The notes beneath the pieces were generated by a model. That model did no database searches. It was not told the DNA's origin and was given only the letters and a program-made list of their open reading frames with translations. Both the position numbers and the translations under genes were made by a program. DNA of 64,000 bases, from assembly GCF_025370875.1 (NCBI RefSeq), contig NZ_JAMXFD010000015.1, positions 62,001 through 126,000 on the forward strand, written 5' to 3'. This DNA comes from Laspinema palackyanum D2c. GTDB taxonomy: Bacteria > Cyanobacteriota > Cyanobacteriia > Cyanobacteriales > Laspinemataceae. This document shows, piece by piece, positions 18,640 through 27,663 of the stretch (position 1 is the stretch's first letter; every line of letters starts with the position of its first letter).

Positions 18640-19743
18640 ATGTTACGCGATATCAGCCTAAAAAATTATCGAATGTTCAAAGACTTTCAGATAGACGGGT
18701 TAGCGCGAGTCAACCTGCTAGTGGGCCCAAACAATAGTGGCAAAACCAGCTTGTTAGAAGCGATTCATTTGTTAGTGAATCCGGATAACATTAACGAGGT
18801 TTTTGATGAGGTTCTAGGTCCGCGAGGTCAGTTCCTCCTGGTTCCCGACCGCTGGGGTGATGAGCCAGAGATAGAGCATCAAATTAAAACTTTATTTTAT
18901 CAGGAAATATTGACAAGTGAAGCCACTCTGTGCATTGAATCCAAAAGTGATGATTTACAATCCTTTGTACTGCAACTTTATCCTACTCCCGAATATATGG
19001 AGGGATTAAACTTGCCTGAATTCGTAACTAAAGCACTTCGCATAAATAATTATAATCTATTAGTATCCCACACCCAAGAAAAGCAAACAATTTATCACGC
19101 AACAAAAGTCACTGCTAAGGGAATAACTTCCAGCGATTTCCGGGGGTTAACTCGTTCTGATCCTCCTCTTTTCCAGTCTCGACAGAGCGTTTTAATGACC
19201 CTCGAACGGCTCAAATTGGTTACCCTAGTCGAAATGTGGAATGAGATTGCCCTCACTCCCAAAGAAGAGCAGATCATCAAGGGATTGCAAATTTTAGAAC
19301 CGGACATTGAACGATTTAGTTTTATTGGAGGGACAACGACTGCCAGTGGGGTTCTCATCAAACTGCGAGGCCGAGAGCATCCCGTTACCTTGGGGAGCAT
19401 GGGCGAGGGAATGAAACAAATGTTAAATCTAGTCATGGCTGCGGTGACTGTTGAAAATGGAATTTTGCTAGTTGATGAAATCGAAAGCGGATTGTATTAT
19501 GATGTTCAGGCAGATATGTGGAGATTACTCATAGAAATTGCCCAAGAATTGAATATCCAGATTTTTGCAACTACTCACAGTTGGGATTGTGTGAGGGGTT
19601 TTGCGGCAGCGTTAAGCGAAACCCCAGAAAGTGATGTAGGAAAATTATTTCGGTTAAGCTGGCGGGGTGAATTAATTCGCGCTATTGATTATCCAGCGGA
19701 GCAATTAGAAAAAGCAGTCGATTACGGAATTGAGGTACGGTGA
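18640..19743 (+). CDS. OLD/RecF-like AAA ATPase, first gene of a split two-gene unit
   Basis: A 367-residue ABC-type ATPase. Walker A is LLVGPNNSGKTSLLEAIH near residue 30, the signature region is SMGEGMKQMLNLVMA near 250, Walker B is ENGILLVDEIESGLYYD near 275, and a His switch lies in IFATTHSWDCV near 312. The fold matches the AAA15/AAA21 ATPases that work with Toprim-type nucleases in OLD-like systems. Its TGA stop lies inside the 10-bp target duplication of the IS that follows. Before insertion the stop overlapped the start of the DUF3226 gene in a TGATG junction. The coding frame is intact. A defence role is inferred from the pairing. Confidence 0.85.
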   Translation: MLRDISLKNYRMFKDFQIDGLARVNLLVGPNNSGKTSLLEAIHLLVNPDNINEVFDEVLGPRGQFLLVPDRWGDEPEIEHQIKTLFYQEILTSEATLCIESKSDDLQSFVLQLYPTPEYMEGLNLPEFVTKALRINNYNLLVSHTQEKQTIYHATKVTAKGITSSDFRGLTRSDPPLFQSRQSVLMTLERLKLVTLVEMWNEIALTPKEEQIIKGLQILEPDIERFSFIGGTTTASGVLIKLRGREHPVTLGSMGEGMKQMLNLVMAAVTVENGILLVDEIESGLYYDVQADMWRLLIEIAQELNIQIFATTHSWDCVRGFAAALSETPESDVGKLFRLSWRGELIRAIDYPAEQLEKAVDYGIEVR

Positions 19744-19746
19744 TGG
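19737..19746 (+). repeat. Left 10-bp target-site duplication ACGGTGATGG
   Basis: ACGGTGATGG directly precedes the IS left end and recurs at 20926-20935 directly after the right end. It contains the ATPase stop and, in the right copy, the DUF3226 start. Confidence 0.92.
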
Positions 19747-20925
19747 CAGGGCTATTTCATTCTAGTCTAAGACATGATAGAATACCAGAGTAATCTCACC
19801 GAGGGGTCAGTTCAAAATGTCTCAGATAGCCATTGTTGAAGCATTTGCCGATCTGGAGGATTGCCGACGGCAAGCAGGCAAGCGCCATAAACAAAGCCTC
19901 TGTCTAGCCTTATTTACCCTCGGTGTTGCCGCTGGAAATCGGGGGTTTATAGCGATTGGAGATTGGTTAAAAGCCTACCATGATGAACTCTTGGAAGTAT
20001 TTAAACCTGAGAAAAACCGCTTACCCTCTTACAGTACGATTCGACGAACGGTATTACGAATTGAGCAGCAACGCTACTCAGCCTGTTTATCTCGTTTTTT
20101 TGGGATTACTCCAATAGAGAGCGAAACTATTGCAGTGGACGGCAAAGTTTTACGAGGGTCTTATGAAGCCATTAATGACGACGTTAATGTAGATTCTCAT
20201 CCGGCCATTATGGAAGGCAAGTGCCTACATCGTAGAACGAGGGCTAATTCTTGACCCCTACGAAGTTGATTCAAAAACTAATGAAATCACCGCTTTACCC
20301 GCATTTATCAAAGAAATGGCCCTTAAGGGTGTAGTGTTCGCTTTTGATGCAATCAGTACCCAAAAAAAACTGCTCAAGTCATTGTAGAAAGCGGCAATGA
20401 CTACATTGGGGCCCTCAAAGGCAACCAATCAGGTCTACTCGAAGCAGTCCAAGCCAATTTTGAAGCTATTCAGACTCATGAATCGAACAATGTTGGTCAT
20501 GGTCGAGTTGAAAAACGCACGGTCAGCATTAGTAATAATTTAGATAAAATTCCTGAGTTTCCTGGACTAAAGACCTTGATTCGTGTTGAGTCATACCGAG
20601 AAGTCCATCGAGCAAATATTATTGAAACAAGTGTTGAAGTTCGTTTTTATGTTTCTTCTTTGATGGAAACGGCTGAAGAATTTGCCAAGCGAATTCGAGG
20701 TTATTGGGGAGTCGAAAACAAAGTTCATTATGTCCGGGATGTAACGATGGGTGAAGATGCTTCTCGTATAAGAACAAAACCCTTGGTTCAAATTTGGGCG
20801 GTCGCTCGAAATTTTGCACTGAACATATACCGCGATTATGGATTTCATAATATGGCTCAAGCCCAACGTCTGGCGGGATTTGGCCTTAAACTAATTAAGG
20901 AGTTGTTTAGAATGAAATAGCCCTG
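19747..20925 (+). mobile_element. ISAs1-family insertion sequence, 1179 bp
   Basis: The ends are perfect inverted repeats beginning CAGGGCTATTTCATTCTA (19747-19764 and the complement ending at 20925). They are flanked by 10-bp direct repeats. Length, duplication size and the H-repeat-like transposase all fit the ISAs1 family. The ends are pristine while the transposase carries two frame changes, so the insertion looks recent but the element may no longer move by itself. Confidence 0.92.
19817..20920 (+). pseudogene. ISAs1-type (H-repeat) transposase with two compensating frameshifts
   Basis: The DDE transposase reads in three segments. Frame A from 19817 contains AVDGKVLRGSYE with the first catalytic Asp, and stops at 20254. 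A middle stretch in the next frame from about 20223 reads AYIVERGLILDPYEVDSKTN through FAFDAISTQKK. Frame A resumes after the A8 tract at 20352-20359 as TAQVIVESGNDYIGALKGNQ and continues to the C-terminal GYWGVENKVHYVRDVTMGED. The first shift lies near 20200-20222 and the second at the A tract. Slippage at the A tract could rescue the second shift but not the first. Confidence 0.9.
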
Positions 20926-20935
20926 ACGGTGATGG
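20926..20935 (+). repeat. Right 10-bp target-site duplication ACGGTGATGG
   Basis: The second copy of the duplication at 19737-19746. It supplies the ATG (20932-20934) of the DUF3226 gene. Confidence 0.92.
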
Positions 20936-21624
20936 GGAAACGATCTAAAAACTTAACGCCTCCCAATCAGCTATTAGTTGAAGGCAAAAATGACTACCAC
21001 GTTATTTGTAACTTATGTAAACAATATAATATCAATATCCCCAATACGTTTGAGGTAAAATTTCCTGAACCAGGGGCAGAAGGGGTCAAGAACCTATTAG
21101 ATGGTTTGCCCGTGAAATTGAAGGAAGAGAATTTAAGAATCTTGGGAATCGTAGTGGATGCGGACCAAGATTTAGCCGCGCGATGGCAATCGATTAGAGG
21201 TAAGTTGAGTGCCAGCGGTTATCCCGAGTCAGATATCCCCGATTCACCACAGGAAAAGGGGTGGGTTTATCAACCGAAAAATCTTTTTTTGAAGCGGGTG
21301 GGAGTTTGGGTGATGCCGAATAATCAACTGCCGGGAATGTTAGAGGATTTTGTAGCATTGTTGATGCCAGAAGATGATAAGTTGCGTCCGAAAGCGGAAG
21401 AGATTTTAAGAGAAATTGAAAGAGATGGACTCAACCGATATGGAGAAATTCATCGTGCAAAGGCGCTGATTCATACTTGGTTGGCATGGCAGGAGACTCC
21501 AGGAATGCCGATGGGACTGGCAATTACGGCGCGGGTTTTGCGGAGGGAGTCTGCGATCGCCCAAGTTTTTGCAGACTGGTTACAACAACTATTTCAGGCT
21601 GAAATCCCTGAAACCAACGGCTAA
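20932..21624 (+). CDS. DUF3226 (Toprim-like) protein, second gene of a split two-gene unit
   Basis: The 230-residue protein begins with QLLVEGKNDYHVICNL, the N-terminal strand and conserved Glu of Toprim-like folds. It continues with LRILGIVVDADQDLAARWQS, the DxD-type acidic motif near residue 75, then a DUF3226-type GVWVMPNNQLPGMLEDF. Acidic residues near the C-terminus could complete a metal site. It was originally coupled to the ATPase gene by TGATG. The IS has now put 1.18 kb between them. The ATG survives in the right duplication, but no good Shine-Dalgarno lies at the right distance (AAGGAG is 30 bases away), so expression may be reduced. Confidence 0.85.
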   Translation: MGKRSKNLTPPNQLLVEGKNDYHVICNLCKQYNINIPNTFEVKFPEPGAEGVKNLLDGLPVKLKEENLRILGIVVDADQDLAARWQSIRGKLSASGYPESDIPDSPQEKGWVYQPKNLFLKRVGVWVMPNNQLPGMLEDFVALLMPEDDKLRPKAEEILREIERDGLNRYGEIHRAKALIHTWLAWQETPGMPMGLAITARVLRRESAIAQVFADWLQQLFQAEIPETNG

Positions 21625-21873
21625 ATTTAGATTATCCTATAAAAAATTGCATTCTTTACAATCGCCTAAACATAAGTTGATATAAAAAAAGTTCCCCTCA
21701 AGTATTCCCCCTGAAGCAACTATTTTTGAGCGAGAGGCCACCACTCTAATTAAAACAGGATATAGCGGTTCCCCCAGTTATGAGGTACAGATAGCTATTA
21801 AGAACCTGAGCATCTTGCTCACTTCAATGAAGAGCGAACAAGATGTAAAATGATTAAATCTTCCGGCAATGAA

Positions 21874-22842
21874 TTATCCCTTATTTAGAGTGATAATCTC
21901 CCGCCAAGCGGCGACAATATCCCGTTCTTCTTGTTCTGCGGAATAATTGGTTTTAATAAAATCTGCTGCTTTTTTATGCTTTTCCATTAAAATCTGAGGT
22001 TGGGTATTATAAGTCGCAATCAGCTTTTCGACGGTGTGAGCAAATCCAATGATATCCCCACTTTCTATCGGGAACGAAAAATCCGGTAAAAAATATTCCT
22101 TCCCACCCCATCCATGATATCCCACGGCTAAACAGCCCGAAGCCATTGCTTCAGCGGGGGGTAAGGAAAAGCCCTCGGAATAACAAAAGCTCAAAAACAT
22201 TAACGACTCTCGGAAAATTTGGGCAACTTCTTGTTGAGGTTTGTTTTCGATGGGGATTAGCTCAAATCCATTTAAAGCATTTCTAAATTTTAAAATATTA
22301 ATCACCTGTTTAGCGTCTCGTTGCATTTTTCGATCCATCCAGCAAATTTGTTTTTTCTTAACGGGATGATAGTAAAACAGGTCGGTATCAATAGAATGAT
22401 GAATCCGAAAGAGTCGTTTTTGGGGAAAGACATACTTTAAATAATCCCAACTATTTTCCGAGGCAACCATGACGGCGACTACTTCGGGAGAGAGATAGGG
22501 GGTTTCTAAGTGATGTTTGTCGAAAGAATATTCATTAAAGGTATTATAGCACCCTTGATTGTAAATCACTTTGCGGAGGCCCGGTAAGAGATTGCCACTT
22601 TGGGGTGTTGCGGTTTCAGGCATCACGAAAAAGTCATTAGCCTTGAGTTGGATTTGAGTAAGATAAGCGATTTGGGTTTTATTTTCAAACCAATTGCATC
22701 GAAAGCCTTCCTCATCATGCACGATAAAAGCGGAAAATCCATTTTTATTTAAAACATCAACGTGACGATAGAGCATTTTCACCCCGCCAATCGGTACGTT
22801 GGTGTCTGGGTAGCAGACAAAATAAATACTGGGTTGCATCAT
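21874..22842 (-). CDS. Family 4-like glycosyltransferase
   Basis: A cytoplasmic or membrane-peripheral enzyme of 322 residues with a GT-B fold. The N-terminal acceptor domain begins IYFVCYPDTNVPIGGVKMLY. The C-terminal nucleotide-sugar domain has FCYSEGFSLPPAEAMASGCL followed by AVGYHGWGG, which includes the EGFSLPPAE (E-x7-E) signature of GT4. The donor and product are not deducible. It stands alone, so I cannot link it to an exopolysaccharide cluster. No transmembrane segment is seen. Confidence 0.82.
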   Translation of the reverse strand: MMQPSIYFVCYPDTNVPIGGVKMLYRHVDVLNKNGFSAFIVHDEEGFRCNWFENKTQIAYLTQIQLKANDFFVMPETATPQSGNLLPGLRKVIYNQGCYNTFNEYSFDKHHLETPYLSPEVVAVMVASENSWDYLKYVFPQKRLFRIHHSIDTDLFYYHPVKKKQICWMDRKMQRDAKQVINILKFRNALNGFELIPIENKPQQEVAQIFRESLMFLSFCYSEGFSLPPAEAMASGCLAVGYHGWGGKEYFLPDFSFPIESGDIIGFAHTVEKLIATYNTQPQILMEKHKKAADFIKTNYSAEQEERDIVAAWREIITLNKG

Positions 22843-22915
22843 GTTTCGGAAGGTCGAGAGTCCATTACAGCATGGATGAATGGAGGGGAAGACTAGATAG
22901 AATTAGTCCCGGTAG

Positions 22916-23007
22916 GGCGTTGGTACAGTCGGGTTAGAAACCGGGTTTCTTAACCAAATCTGTTGCAATTTGGCACAAACCTCGGCAAGAAACCCGGTTT
23001 CTTGTCC
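22916..23007 (+). repeat. AGAAACC-type dispersed repeat, copy 5
   Basis: After the edge GGCGTTGGTACAG come TTAGAAACCGGGTTTCTTAA, 40 bases of spacer, and CAAGAAACCCGGTTTCTTG. Both half-sites are near-perfect palindromes here. Confidence 0.8.
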
Positions 23008-23082
23008 TTGAGGGCTAAAACCTTACAAAGTGCTAGTTGGGGCATCCATTCATCGGTTCATTTATTTTAAGACGCAAAGGGG

Positions 23083-23838
23083 TCAAAGAACTGCCCCTTG
23101 CTTGGGGTGAATGGAAACTACGGCGTCTTGTAGAGAGAGTTTGCGGACTTTGCCTTTGAAGAGGTTGATTTGGTAAACTTGGCGGTGGGTGAGGTCGAAG
23201 GCGGATAACCAGCCACTCATGGGGTGATAAGCCCCAGTGTCAATATCCAGCCAACCGTTGCCTTTAGCGAGTTGTCCGGGTTTGATGCCTTTAAAAGTAA
23301 AGGTGATGGTATGGCCGACTACGATGAGTTTAGTGGGAAAGTAGGGCTTGCGGATATTGTGGAAGGGTGCGCGAATCCAGCAAAAGTCTTCGGCACCTTG
23401 ATCCTGGATGGGGAGATCGGGATGAACCCCGGCATGAACTAACCAGGCATCGCCCAAATCCAGATAGAGGGGAAGGGTTTGCATCCAGGCGACATCTTCT
23501 AAAAGTGCTTCGCTGGGATGGGAGTAGAGTTTGGGATAGCTAGTTAAGGTACTTTGTCCCCCACTGTAGCGCCAAGCTTGGAGTGCGGCTTGATTGACTT
23601 TGCCATTGCCGCAGGCGGTGATGAGAAGATGTTCGTGGTTACCGAGGAGGCAGGTAAATTGATTGTCCCGGACTAATTTAACCACGGAGGCACTATCGGG
23701 ACCGCGATCGATTAAGTCGCCGAGGAAGTAGAGGCGATCGTCTGCGGTGGGACCGATCGCATCTAGGAGTTTCACGAGTGCCTCATAATGACCGTGCACA
23801 TCCCCGATCGCAATGCGTCGGTAGTTAATTTTGCTCAT
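23083..23838 (-). CDS. PPP-family Ser/Thr phosphatase or ApaH-like hydrolase
   Basis: Metal-dependent phosphoesterase of 251 residues. The PPP signatures are IAIGDVHGHYEAL near residue 10, FLGDLIDRGPDS near 40, LLGNHEHLLI near 65 and VGHTITFTF near 175, so the full set of metal ligands is present. Enzymes of this size act on phosphoproteins or on diadenosine tetraphosphate, and sequence alone does not separate the two. It is a single gene with no operon partner. The start at 23838 is the ATG before IAIGD in frame with SKINYRR. Confidence 0.85.
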   Translation of the reverse strand: MSKINYRRIAIGDVHGHYEALVKLLDAIGPTADDRLYFLGDLIDRGPDSASVVKLVRDNQFTCLLGNHEHLLITACGNGKVNQAALQAWRYSGGQSTLTSYPKLYSHPSEALLEDVAWMQTLPLYLDLGDAWLVHAGVHPDLPIQDQGAEDFCWIRAPFHNIRKPYFPTKLIVVGHTITFTFKGIKPGQLAKGNGWLDIDTGAYHPMSGWLSAFDLTHRQVYQINLFKGKVRKLSLQDAVVSIHPKQGAVL

Positions 23839-23882
23839 GGAGTTGCCTGGGTAAACAAGCTGGGCTATTCCTGCTCTAGGGT

Positions 23883-23941
23883 AAAAAAAACGACCCCAGT
23901 CCGTCCCTATCTATAAATTTCGACTCGGACGCACTGGAGTC
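23883..23941 (-). terminator. Rho-independent terminator of the DUF1995 gene
   Basis: On the minus strand a GC-rich stem (arms 23927-23941 and 23892-23906, 13 of 15 pairs) is followed by eight T residues (23890-23883). It starts 21 bases after the DUF1995 stop. Confidence 0.85.
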
Positions 23942-23961
23942 CTGTTCCTATTATTCCCCGA

Positions 23962-24705
23962 TTATTGACTTAATGCCCGTAAAAAGCGCTTCATATTCGT
24001 CATTAAGCCCGGTTTTTTCGGGGCAGTTAAAGGCTTGTTGGCGGCTTCATCCGTCGATTCTTCAACGGTACCAGTAGCTTGGGTAATTAATCGTTCTAAG
24101 TCGTCACCGACGGGTTTGCTTGCAGTTTCTGAAATGAGTTTGTAGGTATCGCCGGTTTCCAGCCAGACTTGCCAGGGACTGGGGTAGCAGCGAAAGACTG
24201 CATATCCTTCGTTCGGTTGGATGTAGTAGCAGGATTCAATCGTGGAGAGAAATCGTTCCCTCAGTTGTCTTCCGGCTAAACCAATGCCGATAATAGCGAC
24301 ATTTTCCAACTTCGGCAGTAGAATCACCGTGGGGCGATCGCCTGCTTGTTCGCACATTTTCTCTAGGGTATTGACTTCGACAGCAGAGGGTTCCACAAAC
24401 AGGAATCCTTCGTCTTCCGGTTGCATTTGACCTTTGGGTTCACTCAATCCGCGAATGATATAGGGCCTCTCTCCCCAATCGCGACGGGCTAAGGCAGCGG
24501 CCCCAGCATCGGGAAAGTACACTTTAAAGCGATCGCCAAACAACTCCTCGAAGAGGGGGAGAAATTCTTCGGCGATCGGTTGGACTTTCAATTCCGGAAT
24601 CCCAATTTCGACTTGTACCAGTCGGTATCCATCCTCTAAGGCAGCTTTGGTGGCTGTTTTCGCTTGGGCGATCGCCTCATCTAAATCTTTAGGTAGTTCA
24701 GGCAT
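23962..24705 (-). CDS. DUF1995 family protein
   Basis: A 247-residue member of a family found in cyanobacteria and plastids, with plant relatives reported in photosystem biogenesis. Recognisable stretches are LPKDLDEAIAQAKTATKAAL at the N-terminus, RLVQVEIGIPELKVQPIAEE, KVYFPDAGAAALARRDW near 80 and CYPSPWQVWLETGDTYKLI near 190. The C-terminal 40 residues are a low-complexity tail. No membrane segment is seen. The ATG chosen is six codons into a frame that could begin at TTG. Biochemical function unknown. Confidence 0.85.
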   Translation of the reverse strand: MPELPKDLDEAIAQAKTATKAALEDGYRLVQVEIGIPELKVQPIAEEFLPLFEELFGDRFKVYFPDAGAAALARRDWGERPYIIRGLSEPKGQMQPEDEGFLFVEPSAVEVNTLEKMCEQAGDRPTVILLPKLENVAIIGIGLAGRQLRERFLSTIESCYYIQPNEGYAVFRCYPSPWQVWLETGDTYKLISETASKPVGDDLERLITQATGTVEESTDEAANKPLTAPKKPGLMTNMKRFLRALSQ

Positions 24706-24798
24706 TAATCTTTCAATTGTCAACGGGTTTATTTTTACGCTTCAGGGTTCGACAGAATCACGGGTTCTTCTATCTAGGCGATCGGCACAGTCATGGCA

Positions 24799-24902
24799 AG
24801 ACAAACGGGGTTTTTTCACAACGTTTCTGCGGCATTTGCCCCCAATTTAGGCAAAACACCCGATTTCTGGTCCCGGGGAACTCATCCTGTACCGATGCCC
24901 CA
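24799..24902 (-). repeat. AGAAACC-type dispersed repeat, copy 6
   Basis: Read on the minus strand it shows the full edge GGGGCATCGGTACAGGATGA, then CCAGAAATCGGGTG, a spacer and a degenerate AAACCCCG half-site near the far end. Confidence 0.7.
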
Positions 24903-24957
24903 GTCCCCCTCATTGTAAATCGAATCGGGTGAGATTCCCCCTCCACTCCGGTGCCTT

Positions 24958-25008
24958 CCTCCCTTCCGGTCCCCTCCCCTTGGCAAGGGGAGGGTTAGGG
25001 TGGGGTCC
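24958..25008. repeat. CCCCACCCTAACCC hairpin repeat, inverted relative
   Basis: CCCCTCCCC, a short loop and GGGGAGGG, followed by TTAGGGTGGGGTCC. This is the reverse complement of the element at 5932-5976. It ends 9 bases before the transporter stop and probably serves as its terminator. Confidence 0.65.
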
Positions 25009-25017
25009 ACCCCCGAC

Positions 25018-26226
25018 TTACAACAACAATCCAGCGATGCAAGCGGTCATAAAACAGGCAATGGAACCCGCGAACATTGCTCTGACTCCTAATCGGGCTA
25101 AATCTCCTTGGCGATCGGGTGCGATCGCGCTGATGCCACCAATTTGAATGGCGATCGACCCCAAGTTAGAAAATCCACATAACGCATAAGTGGCAATCAC
25201 CACGGAACGCGGAGAAATTGCCTGATTTTCAATCAATTGTTTTAAATCCAGATAAGCAATAAACTCATTCAAAATCGTCTTTTTTCCCAGCAGCATTCCC
25301 ACCGCTTCCGCATCAGCCCAGGGAACTCCCATCAACCAAGCGATCGGGGCCATGATATAGGATAAAATCAACTCCAAAGACAGGGAAGAAATTCCCACCC
25401 AACTGCCCATCCATCCCAACACCGCATTCAAAAAGGCGACCAATCCTAAAAAAGCAATCAACATCGCTGCTACATTTAAGGCTAATTTTAACCCTTCAAT
25501 TGCCCCGGATGTGATAGCATCAATGGCATTGATATAAGGACTTTCTCCGTTGATTTCTATTTTGCCTGCGGTGGAAGATTTTTCGGTTTCCGGATACAAT
25601 ACCTTAGAAACCGCTAGAGATGCCGGTGCAGACATCACCGAAGCGGATAGCAGATGTTCCACGGGAATTCCAAAAGAAATATAGGCCGCTAATACGCCAC
25701 CCGCAATGGTGGCAAATCCTCCGGTCATCACCGCATGAAGTTCGGAATTTGTCATTGCTGCAATATAGGGTTTAATCAGCAGAGGGGCTTCCACTTGTCC
25801 GACAAAAATATTCGCCGCAGAGGAGAGGGATTCGGCCCCGGAAGTTTTCATGGTTCGCATCATTACCCAAGCAATCCCCTGGACCACCCGCTGTAAAATT
25901 CCGTAGTGATAGAGGAGGGTAATGCAGGCGGAAAAAAAGATGATGGTAGGCAAAATTTTAAAGGCAAAAAAATGTTCTTTGAAGTTTTCGCCAAAGACAA
26001 AAGCAGACCCCACATCGGCAAAATTTAGAAAGTCATTGACCCGATCGCCTAAAAACTTAAATAAGGCAAAACCCAGGCTTGTCCTGAGAATAAACAGAGC
26101 AAAAAACAGTTGTAACCCAATTCCCCAGAGGACCGTTCGCCACCGGATGGCTTTTCGGTTAACGGAAAAAGCATAAGCGATTCCCACAAATGTAATTAAT
26201 CCCAATAGAGAAATTAAGCGTTCCAT
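25018..26226 (-). CDS. Concentrative nucleoside transporter (CNT/NupC family)
   Basis: A 402-residue inner-membrane symporter with about eight or nine membrane segments. It carries nucleosides driven by Na+ or H+. The CNT core motifs are visible: NIFVGQVEAPLLIKPYI near 140 (the conserved GQxEAPL substrate loop), MTGGFATIAGGVLAAY near 170, SAPASLAVSKVLYPETE near 200, KTILNEFIAY near 325 and ATYALCGFSNLGSIAIQIGG near 355. Length is typical of bacterial CNTs. It is a single gene, and its substrate range cannot be read from sequence. Confidence 0.92.
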   Translation of the reverse strand: MERLISLLGLITFVGIAYAFSVNRKAIRWRTVLWGIGLQLFFALFILRTSLGFALFKFLGDRVNDFLNFADVGSAFVFGENFKEHFFAFKILPTIIFFSACITLLYHYGILQRVVQGIAWVMMRTMKTSGAESLSSAANIFVGQVEAPLLIKPYIAAMTNSELHAVMTGGFATIAGGVLAAYISFGIPVEHLLSASVMSAPASLAVSKVLYPETEKSSTAGKIEINGESPYINAIDAITSGAIEGLKLALNVAAMLIAFLGLVAFLNAVLGWMGSWVGISSLSLELILSYIMAPIAWLMGVPWADAEAVGMLLGKKTILNEFIAYLDLKQLIENQAISPRSVVIATYALCGFSNLGSIAIQIGGISAIAPDRQGDLARLGVRAMFAGSIACFMTACIAGLLL

Positions 26227-26397
26227 GACCTTCCCCCCAAAGCGCCAGAATAGTCAAATCATATCAAGTTAGCTGGACAAAAGCGATCGCCAGAAATCGT
26301 GATCCCCAAAGCCCTCCTGGAAAAAGGAAGGACCTGGGTAGATTTTGTCAAGCGGTCTATTATAGGAATATTCTTTATCTCTTCAAGAGTTAAGCCT

Positions 26398-26832
26398 ATG
26401 AAGCGTCGAGATTTTTTAAGCTGGGTTGGTGTCGGTGGGGTTGCCAGTTTTTTGCCAATGGCGATCGCCGCCTGTACTCCCTCGGGAGAATCCGCAGCGG
26501 AAGTATCGACTACCCCAGGTAACTTTGAGGCAGTCGGGACCGTCTCCGAATTAGAGAGTCAGGGTCAAATTCTCAATGAAAATTTTGAAAATGGAGCCAT
26601 TTCTGTAACCCGCAATCCAGAAAATGCTGAACTCCTTTATGCCGTGAATCCGACTTGTACTCATAAAGGCTGTCTGGTAGATTGGAACGCAGGAGAACGC
26701 AAGTACATCTGTCCCTGTCATGGTAGCGAATATTCTCCCGATGGCACCCTTCTCAAAGGTCCAGCGGAAGAAAATCTCCCGCCCTATTTAGTCAAAATAG
26801 AAGGAGAGCAGGTGTTAGTTCAAGCGATTTAA
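26398..26832 (+). CDS. Tat-exported Rieske [2Fe-2S] protein
   Basis: The ATG chosen opens a twin-arginine leader MKRRDFLSWVGVGGVASFLP with a possible lipobox ending IAAC. A 33-codon upstream extension reads as non-native. The Rieske domain has both cluster motifs, CTHKGC (about residue 85) and CPCHGSEYSPDG (about 105). At 144 residues it lacks the long hinge of PetC1 and resembles the small PetC3-type or arsenite-oxidase-small-subunit-like proteins. No partner oxidoreductase is adjacent. The likely location is periplasmic and membrane-anchored. Confidence 0.86.
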   Translation: MKRRDFLSWVGVGGVASFLPMAIAACTPSGESAAEVSTTPGNFEAVGTVSELESQGQILNENFENGAISVTRNPENAELLYAVNPTCTHKGCLVDWNAGERKYICPCHGSEYSPDGTLLKGPAEENLPPYLVKIEGEQVLVQAI

Positions 26833-27014
26833 AGCCTAAATCTACTACAACTCTAATGCTGATTCATTGCCACCTTTGATCGCAGAACTGGGGAAAATAA
26901 CTCTTCCCTCAAAGGCGATCGCCCTGCCTAAAAATTTCCCCTGTATTCATCCCGACTTTGGACAACAGGATCCGTATAGCGTCCATGCCTACCTTATGAG
27001 TTAGGAGAACAGGG

Positions 27015-27314
27015 ATGCAACTCCAGTTTTTAGGCAGGGTTAGCCTATTTTTATTCTTTTTTTCGCTACCCGCCCTCATGCAACCGTTAGATCCAGCCCA
27101 TTGTTCCACCGCGAGTCGGAATCAACCCATTCCCAATTCTACCCGGGACAAACTTGCTGAATCTATCCTCACTACCCCCAAAAAGAGCTCCAAGACTATC
27201 CAGTTGGCCATGTTTGGACTGCCAGACGACCCACTCCAGGGAGATCGCCGCAATACCAAGGATTTAAGTGCTATCTCCCTTGCCCAGTTCCATACAGCTA
27301 CTTGTCGCCGGTAA
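27015..27314 (+). CDS. Small secreted hypothetical protein
   Basis: The ATG follows AGGAGA at six-base spacing, which supports translation. Residues 1-26 form a signal-peptide-like hydrophobic core (FLGRVSLFLFFFSLPALM). The 73-residue remainder is polar, with no cysteine pair apart from two isolated Cys and no known motif. A weaker minus-strand frame overlaps its first 95 bases. I recognise no family, and it could be a lineage-specific envelope protein. Confidence 0.5.
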   Translation: MQLQFLGRVSLFLFFFSLPALMQPLDPAHCSTASRNQPIPNSTRDKLAESILTTPKKSSKTIQLAMFGLPDDPLQGDRRNTKDLSAISLAQFHTATCRR

Positions 27315-27663
27315 TCCCTAGGGGCGCAGGTTTTGCGCCCTTGCTTGTCACAATTTTCCCCTGACTGCTTTGATAATCCGGGGGTGGAAAGATTTGGGGC
27401 GATCGCGCCTACAGCAATCCTAAATGATTTGTAACCAAAAAAGCGAGCAAGATGCTCGCACTACAAGGGTTTCAACCTTGGACCCATTCCCCAACCTCTT
27501 TAAGACTGGTATAGACTTCTAACTCTTATGATAATCTGACAGCAGATATCCACCTATCCCCCTCTTTCTGTCCAGTGGATTCGGAGGGATGGCTCAACCC
27601 GTTGAAAAGGGAAGTTAGTTCACCCCTCAGTTGTGTCTCGCTAAAGTAGGACGACTTGATTTT
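27315..27663. other. Gene-free stretch with two small hairpins
   Basis: A GCGAGCA/TGCTCGC hairpin at 27443-27459 is followed by CAAGG/CCTTG arms at 27464-27480. The AAGCGAGCAAGATGCTCGCA unit is a recurrent cyanobacterial intergenic repeat in my memory. The rest must hold the promoter of the DUF4330 gene. I see no other structure. Confidence 0.5.
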
